This document shows, in pieces, positions 1 to 5,126 of a DNA stretch of 5,695 nucleotides. Below the pieces are notes generated by a model. That model was not told the DNA's origin and did not search any database. It saw nothing but the letters and a program-made list of their open reading frames with translations. Every line of letters starts with the position of its first letter. Within the stretch, counting starts at the first letter, position 1. The translations under genes and the position numbers were made by a program. Source of the stretch: Caryophanales bacterium (GTDB lineage Bacteria; Bacillota; Bacilli; Alicyclobacillales; SLC66); assembly GCA_027341705.1 (NCBI GenBank), contig DAIELO010000083.1, forward strand, positions 1 to 5,695, in the 5' to 3' direction.

Positions 1-168
1 CTCTTCCCCATTGGGACGAATCCCTGCCAGCGCATTGGCAGCCACTAACACGCGGTGCTCGTCTTCTACTTTTTCTAATGCAATCAATGCATGCTCTACG
101 TATTTTGCTAATTCACGGTGTTCATCCTTTAGTTGGTGTTTCATTTCTTCTAACCTTTTAATATACAC
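1..168 (-). CDS. Small charged helical protein, partial (C-terminus beyond left edge)
   Basis: I do not recognise this protein. The visible 56 residues are rich in Glu, Lys and His and look like one or two amphipathic helices, possibly a coiled coil (for example LEEMKHQLKDEHRELAKYVE), then a less charged stretch ending RPNGEE at the window edge. There is no membrane segment or signal peptide, so a cytoplasmic location is likely. I chose the GTG start at 168-166 because a G-rich Shine-Dalgarno (GGGGG, 180-176) lies 7 bases upstream. An in-frame ATG at 144-142 is the alternative but has only a weak AGG upstream. The gene follows the 68-residue membrane protein by 21 bases on the same strand, so it is probably the fifth gene of the cytochrome b operon. 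A structural or accessory role at the complex is conceivable but unsupported by sequence. Confidence 0.6.
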   Translation of the reverse strand, partial: MYIKRLEEMKHQLKDEHRELAKYVEHALIALEKVEDEHRVLVAANALAGIRPNGEE

Positions 169-189
169 ATTTGCACCCCCCAATCAAAA

Positions 190-396
190 TTAGCGTCCAT
201 GATGCTGCCGATAAGACCGCTTAGCAGAGGCCAAAACATTTCCTGTGACCCAAATACCCACCAATAAAACAGGAAGCCCATAGAGTAAGTAGAGCAATTG
301 CTTACCTGCAATGCCCTCATACACCATTCCCATGCCAAAAACACCAGTGGTCAGCGCCAACAGCCAAATAATCCACAACATGATGCCCTTAGTCAT
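190..396 (-). CDS. 68-residue two-span membrane protein of the cytochrome b operon
   Basis: This is an unrecognised small integral membrane protein. Two hydrophobic segments are visible, at about residues 5-25 (MLWIIWLLALTTGVFGMGM) and 36-56 (LYLLYGLPVLLVGIWVTGNV). A short basic, His-containing tail (KRSYRQHHGR) follows and by the positive-inside rule should be cytoplasmic. The ATG at 396-394 is chosen because a GGGGGG Shine-Dalgarno (407-402) sits 5 bases upstream. A longer reading to 438 would overlap the upstream gene and use no comparable ribosome site. The gene begins 16 bases after the stop of the cytochrome b C-terminal-like gene, so co-transcription is very likely. Its position suggests an accessory subunit or assembly factor of the atypical bc complex; that is inference from context only. 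Confidence 0.72.
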   Translation of the reverse strand: MTKGIMLWIIWLLALTTGVFGMGMVYEGIAGKQLLYLLYGLPVLLVGIWVTGNVLASAKRSYRQHHGR

Positions 397-401
397 GATA
401 T

Positions 402-407
402 CCCCCC
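402..407 (-). promoter_or_regulatory. G6 ribosome binding site for the 68-residue membrane protein
   Basis: The run GGGGGG on the minus strand lies 5 bases before the ATG at 396. It can pair with the CCUCC of 16S rRNA through one G-U pair. It fixes the start at 396 rather than at the in-frame ATG at 438. Confidence 0.6.
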
Positions 408-412
408 ATGCG

Positions 413-1369
413 CTATACGTTGCGCTTATACCAATCACGCCAAATGACTTTATACAGTGGCAGTATTCGAGGTAAGCGATTTAACCCCGGAATCCACGGT
501 ACCAGTATGAGCAAGAAAAAGAGTAACCCCACCGTATAGGCAGCCATTTGATCACCTGAAGAAGCAGTCGACCACGGCGGAATCTGATAAAAAAACGTGT
601 AGGGAGTTAGCCACCACGGACCAGGATCTGCCGCTTCGTCATGATTGATACCCCATTGACCACCTAGCATATCTCTTGTTTTGGCAATTTGCGTAAGTGG
701 AGCCCCTTGCAAGAAGAGCAAATCATTTTGCACGTTCCAGCGATACACTCCTTGGTTCGTTTCCCGATCCAAAGCACCTGACAAAAGACCTGATTGAGCC
801 ATCTGCATTTCAGCTTTCATCATCAATTCCACTGGCCCATAAGCCCCAAACGGAATCACCACTTGACCGTTTCTTACAGTGGCCTTTGTTAAGGCTTGGT
901 TATATTGCTGATCCCATGCCTGTTGACGTGCGAAAGAGGCGGAAGCATAAGCATGCAGCGCCTGTTGCAGATGCCCATTGCCAGAAGCGGTCGCCAGCAT
1001 TTGCAACGGTGTCATCACATCTGCCGCGTAAGGGATCACTTGATAGGGGGTGCCCCACCAAGCTTCCGGATTCAGCACACCAATCGCTTGGGCAGAAGTG
1101 ATGTTGCCCTTCCAGCCATGGTTATAAGGCGGTCCATAAGTAGCCATGGCACTTTGACCATCAAGATCATTGAGCGCTGTTTGCTCCATCAGTATCGGAT
1201 TGCTTCTCGCAATCTGCTGATTCGTGATAGCTGGGCTATAAGGCGCTTTCCACACCAGCGAGACGACCACGATCAAGATCACCACAATGAGTAAACTCAC
1301 GGTGCCTTCTTTGATCAAATCAAAGTCCTTTTGCGGGAAAGATTGAGGGTCTCTATACACCACTTTCAT
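413..1369 (-). CDS. Cytochrome b C-terminal-like subunit with large extracytoplasmic insertion
   Basis: This is the likely second half of a split cytochrome b (subunit IV position) in a quinol:cytochrome c reductase. The 318 residues begin with a short cytoplasmic segment (FPQKDFDLIKEG), then a membrane helix at about 23-42. A soluble stretch of about 200 residues facing outside follows (45-249). Next come a segment GPWWLTPYTFFYQIPPWST (250-268), a second membrane helix (275-292) and a basic tail (PGLNRLPRILPLYKVIWRDW). Ordinary subunit IV is about 160 residues with three helices. Here the insertion sits between helix E and the Qo-site region, the third helix is missing, and the canonical PEWY is absent, GPWW being the best-matching position. 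From memory, similar companion proteins follow cytochrome b N-terminal-domain genes in actinobacteria and Sulfobacillus; no search was run. The start at 1369 has AGGAGGGG (1386-1379) 9 bases upstream. An ATG at 1378 would touch that site directly. The gene overlaps the upstream cytochrome b gene by 17 bases, suggesting coupled translation. Confidence 0.75.
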   Translation of the reverse strand: MKVVYRDPQSFPQKDFDLIKEGTVSLLIVVILIVVVSLVWKAPYSPAITNQQIARSNPILMEQTALNDLDGQSAMATYGPPYNHGWKGNITSAQAIGVLNPEAWWGTPYQVIPYAADVMTPLQMLATASGNGHLQQALHAYASASFARQQAWDQQYNQALTKATVRNGQVVIPFGAYGPVELMMKAEMQMAQSGLLSGALDRETNQGVYRWNVQNDLLFLQGAPLTQIAKTRDMLGGQWGINHDEAADPGPWWLTPYTFFYQIPPWSTASSGDQMAAYTVGLLFFLLILVPWIPGLNRLPRILPLYKVIWRDWYKRNV

Positions 1370-1985
1370 CAGTGTCATCCCCTCCTGAATGATTGTTTTT
1401 TTCCGAGTAAGGAGGTACCACACCCAACCTGCGCACTTGCAGCAGGTGCCATCCCACCAGCAAAAGCAAAATCATTGGCAACACCGCAATATGAAGCCCA
1501 TACACTTGACCGTTATTCAAAATGTTTAAAAACCCGTCCAACCCCGCCCCGTTAAAAGCGTCTTTTGCCTGAACCTGGTTCCATTGCGAAAAGAAATCAC
1601 CCCTTGATAAGTAGCCAGTAAATGCGGTGATCACGGAGAGCCCAAAAGACAGCACCCCCAACACCCATGTCAAGGCACGTCCCTCGCGCCATGAACCCAT
1701 AAAAAACTGCCCGACCAGATGCATGGTCATGAAAAAAAAGAAAGCCTGCACTCCCCAAAAATGGACGTTTCTAAAAAAGAAGCCTAACTGAGACGTCTGA
1801 TACCATAATGCCCCTTTTGATGCCATGACAATTCCCGACACAATCACAACTAAAAGTGCACTCAACGTAAATACCCCAAAACTGTATACTAGTGAGGAAA
1901 CATACACAGGTTGCTCAGATGGCAACAAATTGTCCCAAGTCCACTGTTCAGACAGCTTTTTGCGCACAACAGTCGTCCAGTTCAT
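1353..1985 (-). CDS. Cytochrome b N-terminal domain protein (b6-like), quinol:cytochrome c reductase
   Basis: This 210-residue protein is the di-haem, four-helix half of a bc/b6f-type complex, passing electrons from (mena)quinol across the cytoplasmic membrane. Helices lie at about 32-55, 74-97, 106-127 and 160-184. Haem ligands are intact: His75 and His89 (14 apart) in helix B, His165 and His180 (15 apart) in helix D. The 15-residue spacing is the b6-type signature. Arg72 before the first His is also conserved. Two departures stand out. The position of the Cys that binds haem ci in b6-type proteins is Ser35 (VYSFG). The usual GYLLPW after helix C reads GYLSRGD. The C-terminal tail after residue 190 is hydrophilic and acidic. 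I chose the ATG at 1985 because GGGGGG (1997-1992) lies 6 bases upstream and it overlaps the preceding small gene's stop as ATGA. A longer frame from 2078 would run across that small gene. The assignment to the family is firm; the redox partners are not visible here. Confidence 0.9.
   Translation of the reverse strand: MNWTTVVRKKLSEQWTWDNLLPSEQPVYVSSLVYSFGVFTLSALLVVIVSGIVMASKGALWYQTSQLGFFFRNVHFWGVQAFFFFMTMHLVGQFFMGSWREGRALTWVLGVLSFGLSVITAFTGYLSRGDFFSQWNQVQAKDAFNGAGLDGFLNILNNGQVYGLHIAVLPMILLLLVGWHLLQVRRLGVVPPYSEKNNHSGGDDTDESGV
1379..1386 (-). promoter_or_regulatory. Ribosome binding site AGGAGGGG for the C-terminal-like cytochrome b subunit
   Basis: This strong Shine-Dalgarno lies inside the end of the upstream cytochrome b coding region. 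Its last base abuts the ATG at 1378 and lies 9 bases before the ATG at 1369. The spacing favours 1369 as the true start. Confidence 0.7.
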
Positions 1986-2098
1986 TGCTTGCCCCCCTTG
2001 TGATGATGCGGATACCTTGCCACCACAAAGCCGATAAAAACGACGAGCCAAAGCACCCCTGCATAATAATTGGGCCATGCGTTTGACGTATTGATCAT
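1982..2098 (-). CDS. 38-residue single-span membrane protein, first gene of cytochrome b operon
   Basis: This short gene reads MINTSNAWPNYYAGVLW, continues into a hydrophobic segment (about residues 12-28, VLWLVVFIGFVVA) and ends in a basic, His-rich tail (RYPHHHKGGKQ). That layout predicts one membrane helix with its N-terminus outside and C-terminus in the cytoplasm. The ATG at 2098 has GGTGG (2108-2104) 5 bases upstream and AAGGAG (2115-2110) 11 bases upstream. Its TGA stop overlaps the cytochrome b start as ATGA, the classic sign of translational coupling and good evidence that it is a real gene. I do not recognise a family. In size and topology it resembles the tiny single-helix subunits of b6f complexes (PetG, PetL, PetN) or CcoQ of cbb3 oxidases, but I see no sequence similarity that would prove this. 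An accessory subunit of the complex is the likeliest role. Confidence 0.7.
   Translation of the reverse strand: MINTSNAWPNYYAGVLWLVVFIGFVVARYPHHHKGGKQ
1992..1997 (-). promoter_or_regulatory. G6 ribosome binding site for cytochrome b
   Basis: GGGGGG lies 6 bases before the ATG at 1985 and within the end of the 38-residue gene. It decides the cytochrome b start against the longer in-frame reading from 2078. Confidence 0.65.
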
Positions 2099-2135
2099 GT
2101 TAACCACCACTCCTTCGCAGAACTAATTTTCCGTC

Positions 2136-2159
2136 ATGATTAACCCGCTCCTCAATCAT
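2136..2159 (-). other. Possible 5'-end hairpin in the leader of the cytochrome b operon
   Basis: On the minus strand ATGATT (2159-2154) and AATCAT (2141-2136) form a 6-pair stem around a 12-base loop that contains GAGGAG. If transcription starts about 6-7 bases after the TATAAT at 2171-2166, this hairpin would be at the very 5' end of the mRNA. A four-codon frame (ATG ACG GAA AAT TAG, 2137-2123) follows the loop's GAGGAG by 10 bases. The stem is short and mostly AT, so it may be chance. Confidence 0.25.
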
Positions 2160-2161
2160 AT

Positions 2162-2199
2162 GACTATTATAGACTATAACACCAGTCCTTTTAGACTAT
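2162..2199 (-). repeat. Three phased GACTAT (ATAGTC) direct repeats upstream of the cytochrome b operon
   Basis: On the plus strand GACTAT occurs at 2162-2167, 2172-2177 and 2194-2199. The last two are extended to TAGACTAT. The starts are 10 and 22 bases apart, close to one and two helical turns, so all three face the same side of the DNA. The array brackets the likely -10 box and covers the -35 region, as expected for an activator or repressor site. No regulator family is recognised from the motif. Confidence 0.4.
2166..2194 (-). promoter_or_regulatory. Candidate promoter of the cytochrome b operon
   Basis: A perfect -10 hexamer TATAAT is present on the minus strand at 2171-2166. At 17-base spacing the -35 region reads CTAAAA, a poor match to TTGACA, and overlaps one of the GACTAT repeats. 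A strong -10 with a weak -35 covered by repeats suggests dependence on an activator. The leader to the 38-residue gene would be about 60 bases. Confidence 0.4.
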
Positions 2200-2223
2200 G
2201 TTCGTAAAATCGTTAAATGTGAT

Positions 2224-2245
2224 AAAAAAATAATATCATATATTA
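2224..2245 (-). terminator. Weak AT-only hairpin plus T run after the PBP gene
   Basis: On the minus strand TAATAT-ATG-ATATTA (2245-2231) is followed directly by seven T (2230-2224). It starts 8 bases after the PBP stop codon. The stem has six AT pairs only, so it would be a weak intrinsic terminator. Position and T run are right, and it separates the PBP gene from the respiratory operon. Confidence 0.4.
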
Positions 2246-2253
2246 CCTGTCTG

Positions 2254-4437
2254 TTAGGGAGTAAAGTGCACAACGATCACGCTACCACTAGCCACCTTTG
2301 TAAATGCCGGAGTCTCCTGACTACTTGCATACCCATCCCCGATCGCATGAATCTGCAAACCGAGCACGCGAGCCTCGTCTATCACCACTTTCAAGGATAA
2401 CCCGATAAAATCAGGTGTGACCACTGTTCCGTGAGGAGAGAAATTTTGTGTAGTCACAAGTGAGACTGGAATAGAAGGCGTCACCAGATGACCTGCGGCA
2501 GGCCATTGCCATAACACACGTCCATTCGGACTAGCAATATGCACACGGAGATGATCCCGATTCAAAATGGTGGTAGCATTGGCCAGCGATTGATTGGTGA
2601 GATTAGGCATCGAAATGTATTGTTGTTGGATGGATGAAGGGGCGTTGAATTGGTAAAGAGAATTCCATACATACGGGTCTAGGAAATATTCATTAGGCAG
2701 CGTCCCAGCTTTCGTGTGTGGTTTCACCTGAAGATATGCAAGCGCCCGTTTGAGTACAAAACGAGCGGCAGGGGAAGAGACGCTGTTACCGTACTGGAGG
2801 GTGTTGTGGGGTTCATTAACGGTCACATAGATGGCCAGTTGTGGGTGATAGGCTGGCGCAAACGCGATGAAAGAGAGGTTGTACATGTGAGGCAAATAAC
2901 CGCCTCCGTTCGGATTCGGAACCTGTGCCGTTCCCGTTTTGCCGGCAATATTATATCCTGGAATGTACGAATTCACCTCATATGGATTGTCAGCCACATC
3001 TTGCACCATCAGTTTGGTCACCTGATGCATGATGGAGGGAGGAGCCACCTGCCGGACTACTTTCACATGGTGATCAAAAAGCACCTTGCCCGCTGGCGTA
3101 ATGATTTTTTGCACGAGATATGGTTGCAGCAATTTTCCACCGTTAGCCACCGCATCCACTTCTGCAATTTGTTGAATGGGCGTCACTGCGAGGCCTTGAC
3201 CAAAGGTCATGGTGGCAAAATCCACAGGGTTTAGATTTTGTTCTGGAAATAAAATAGAAGACCCTTCTCCCGGCAGATCAATACCGGTCGGACGATCCAT
3301 CCCGTACAAGTGAATGTAGTGGTAAAGGTTGTGTACCCCCTCTGCTTGTCCAATGTGAATAAACCCCGTGTTGCTGGAATAAATCATGGCCATGCGATAA
3401 CTGATTCGTCCCCATCCCCACAAATTCCAGTCACGGATAGGCACCCCATTCACATAGTCGACCCCCGACATATACGTGTGCTGGAGGGTAATCGAATGCG
3501 TAGCGAGCGCCCCCGTTAACGTCACGATCTTAAATGTGCTGCCAGGTTCGAACGGATCCGAGATCGCCCAGTTTGTATTGAGCGTGGCGGCAGGGTAATT
3601 CCAGTACGTATTCGGATTAAAATGAGGCAACGCTGCCATCGCCAAAATCCCACCGGTATTGGGATTGGAAACGATGATCGCAGCGTGCGCGGGCGTAAAC
3701 CGTTGCTCAATGGTTTTTAGCGCCTGTTCCGCATACTGTTGAATCACTGGATTGAGAGTTAATACCACATTGTCCCCATTCTTTGCAGGGACAGATTTTT
3801 GCTGATAATAAGGAATTGGATAGCCAAAAAGATCTTTCGTATATGATTTCATGCCCGCTTTGCCAGCAAGATAGTGGTTGTATTCCAGTTCAATACCAGC
3901 CGCGCCCGTTTGAGTTTGATCCACAAAGCCAATGACATGAGACGCAAACGCCCCATCCGGGTACACCCGTGCGTAAACTCGATACGGATTGATCGCTTGG
4001 CTAAGACTGTATTTGGAAAATAATTTTAAAATTGCTTGTTCTGTTTGCCAGTTCACATGTACCATGTAAGGAAAAAATCGCAGCCAAGGTACATTGGTGC
4101 GCCATAACTGCTGATTAATAGTTGCAAAAGAACCGTGAGTAATGTTGGCCAATGCTTGCGCCAATTTCTGCACTCTCGACCTTCCAAGTGCTTGAATAGC
4201 TGGCAAGTTGATGTCCATGTCATATTTCGGTACAGAAAAAGCCAAACGATCACCTAATGCATCATAAATAGTCCCACGCACTGGTGTAATGGTAGACAAC
4301 TCCTGCCAATCTTCTTTCTCCAAGGAACCAATAAAGCGATCATGGATTTGCACATAGGTAATACGACCCAACACAGTTAATAACCCTGCGATAAATAAAC
4401 TTTGCAAAATCAACGTGCGAAATTGATGACGCATCAA
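2254..4437 (-). CDS. Class B penicillin-binding protein (PBP2B/SpoVD-type transpeptidase) with two PASTA domains
   Basis: This 727-residue enzyme cross-links peptidoglycan stem peptides outside the membrane and is anchored by one N-terminal helix (about 8-28). The PBP dimerisation region follows from about residue 50 (TPVRGTIYDALGDRLA). The transpeptidase domain spans about 250-565 and has all three catalytic motifs: SxxK with active Ser300 and Lys303 (EPGSTFK), SxN at 354-356 (SSN), and KTG at 500-502 (AGKTGTAQ). Two PASTA-like repeats close the protein (about 608-663 and 671-727). Two PASTA repeats and this length match the division protein PBP2B of Bacillus; SpoVD normally has one. The gene lies outside any visible division cluster, so I leave the symbol open. 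GAGGAG (4452-4447) is 9 bases before a TTG at 4437 and 12 before an ATG at 4434. I take the TTG by spacing, but the ATG one codon later is nearly as good. No clear sigma-A promoter was found upstream. Confidence 0.93.
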   Translation of the reverse strand: MMRHQFRTLILQSLFIAGLLTVLGRITYVQIHDRFIGSLEKEDWQELSTITPVRGTIYDALGDRLAFSVPKYDMDINLPAIQALGRSRVQKLAQALANITHGSFATINQQLWRTNVPWLRFFPYMVHVNWQTEQAILKLFSKYSLSQAINPYRVYARVYPDGAFASHVIGFVDQTQTGAAGIELEYNHYLAGKAGMKSYTKDLFGYPIPYYQQKSVPAKNGDNVVLTLNPVIQQYAEQALKTIEQRFTPAHAAIIVSNPNTGGILAMAALPHFNPNTYWNYPAATLNTNWAISDPFEPGSTFKIVTLTGALATHSITLQHTYMSGVDYVNGVPIRDWNLWGWGRISYRMAMIYSSNTGFIHIGQAEGVHNLYHYIHLYGMDRPTGIDLPGEGSSILFPEQNLNPVDFATMTFGQGLAVTPIQQIAEVDAVANGGKLLQPYLVQKIITPAGKVLFDHHVKVVRQVAPPSIMHQVTKLMVQDVADNPYEVNSYIPGYNIAGKTGTAQVPNPNGGGYLPHMYNLSFIAFAPAYHPQLAIYVTVNEPHNTLQYGNSVSSPAARFVLKRALAYLQVKPHTKAGTLPNEYFLDPYVWNSLYQFNAPSSIQQQYISMPNLTNQSLANATTILNRDHLRVHIASPNGRVLWQWPAAGHLVTPSIPVSLVTTQNFSPHGTVVTPDFIGLSLKVVIDEARVLGLQIHAIGDGYASSQETPAFTKVASGSVIVVHFTP

Positions 4438-4526
4438 GTAAATTTACTCCTCTGCACAGCCAATGCCGCGCTCAAGTTTATTGGTTAACTATATACAAAT
4501 TATTATCAAATTGAAAACAATAAAAA

Positions 4527-4555
4527 TTGACGGTTGTGAGACAGTATAATATTAT
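4527..4555 (+). promoter_or_regulatory. Sigma-A-type promoter of the thioesterase gene
   Basis: TTGACG (4527-4532) and TATTAT (4550-4555) are separated by 17 bases, each matching the sigma-A consensus at five of six positions. The surrounding sequence is very AT-rich. Transcription would begin near 4562, giving a leader of about 40 bases. A perfect TATAAT at 4545-4550 overlaps but is only 12 bases from TTGACG and has no good -35 at normal spacing. Confidence 0.6.
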
Positions 4556-4589
4556 TAATTGAAAATTATTTATTGTATCGTGTCGCATT

Positions 4590-4596
4590 GGAGGGA
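4590..4596 (+). promoter_or_regulatory. Ribosome binding site GGAGGGA deciding a TTG start
   Basis: GGAGGGA ends 5 bases before the TTG at 4602 and is about 20 bases from the first in-frame ATG at 4617. The spacing therefore selects the TTG. Confidence 0.75.
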
Positions 4597-4601
4597 TAGC
4601 A

Positions 4602-5075
4602 TTGCTAAATGAAATTATGTCCGAATTAGAAAACTTACCTGAAGACGAACTTCAGGATATTTTACGGCTAATCAAAGCCAAAAAAGCGACCTATCATCAC
4701 CCTTTGGCTTTTGTACAAGAAATTATGCGATTTAAGGCGGTAAATGAGGAAAATAACACATTTTCCTATGCTATGACTATTTCTGATGAATTGCTTAATC
4801 GTTATGGCATTCTGCACGGAGGAATGATGACCGCATTTATTGACACCGCAATGGCCGAGACCGCTTTTCTGATCGACCAAACTGTGGAACGCGCATTTAC
4901 TTTAAATATCACAGTAGACTTTATTAAACCTGGGGAACACGATGAATTGTTAGCTAAGGTTCATGTCATCCAAAATAGCCATGTCATCATTGTTTTTCGT
5001 ACTGATGTGTACGATGGCAATGATCAACTTATCGCCACTGCGCTTGCCCATTTTTACAAACAACACAAACACTAA
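4602..5075 (+). CDS. PaaI-like hotdog-fold acyl-CoA thioesterase
   Basis: This 157-residue protein most likely hydrolyses acyl- or aryl-CoA thioesters in the cytoplasm. The hotdog domain runs from about residue 35 to the end. The PaaI active-site pattern is clear: Asn66, Gly69, the His72-Gly73-Gly74 turn on the central helix, and Asp81 (LHGGMMTAFIDTAM), which matches the catalytic Asp in E. coli PaaI. The following strand ITVDFIKPG is typical of the family. Residues 1-30 form an extra helical, acidic-then-basic segment (LPEDELQDILRLIKAKK) that makes the protein slightly longer than usual PaaI proteins. The TTG start is set by GGAGGGA 5 bases upstream. The gene stands alone on the plus strand, diverging from the PBP gene and converging on the SpoVR gene. 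Nothing nearby indicates the substrate, so a general CoA-recycling or detoxifying role is only a guess. Confidence 0.88.
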   Translation: MLNEIMSELENLPEDELQDILRLIKAKKATYHHPLAFVQEIMRFKAVNEENNTFSYAMTISDELLNRYGILHGGMMTAFIDTAMAETAFLIDQTVERAFTLNITVDFIKPGEHDELLAKVHVIQNSHVIIVFRTDVYDGNDQLIATALAHFYKQHKH

Positions 5076-5084
5076 ATTTACTTT

Positions 5085-5114
5085 GCGCCAACGCCTAGGA
5101 ATAGACGTTGACGC
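5085..5114. terminator. Hairpin between convergent genes, possible bidirectional terminator
   Basis: GCGCCAACG (5085-5093) pairs with CGTTGACGC (5106-5114) in eight of nine positions, with one C-A mismatch and a 12-base loop. It lies between the ends of the thioesterase and SpoVR genes, where a shared terminator is expected. No T run follows on either strand, so it is not a classical intrinsic terminator. Confidence 0.35.
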
Positions 5115-5126
5115 GCCAGCACAAAC

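Noticed and set aside
264..285. CRISPR, tRNA or insertion sequence signals anywhere in the window
   Set aside because: No regularly spaced repeats, cloverleaf-like sequence, transposase or terminal inverted repeats were seen; the coordinates given are only a placeholder within a membrane-protein gene.
397..438. Longer start at 438 for the 68-residue membrane protein
   Set aside because: It overlaps the upstream coding region without a ribosome site, while the ATG at 396 has GGGGGG 5 bases upstream.
697..1294. Overlapping open frames on the plus strand (697-1101 and 896-1294)
   Set aside because: They lie antisense to the cytochrome b C-terminal-like gene, have low-complexity basic translations with no recognisable domain, and lack convincing ribosome sites.
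1986..2078. Longer N-terminus for cytochrome b from 2078
   Set aside because: The added 31 residues are basic and Cys/Ser-rich, unlike a cytochrome b N-terminus. They read the 38-residue gene out of frame and bypass the G6 ribosome site before 1985.
2716..3234. 172-codon open frame on the plus strand inside the PBP gene
   Set aside because: It is antisense to the conserved transpeptidase domain and its translation shows no domain pattern.
4527..4550. TTGACG paired with the perfect TATAAT at 4545
   Set aside because: The 12-base spacer is too short for a sigma-A promoter. TATTAT at 4550-4555 with a 17-base spacer fits better.
4438..4560. Minus-strand promoter for the PBP gene
   Set aside because: Several AT-rich -10-like strings (TATACT, GATAAT, TATATA) exist, but none has an acceptable -35 at 16-18 bases, so no call was made.
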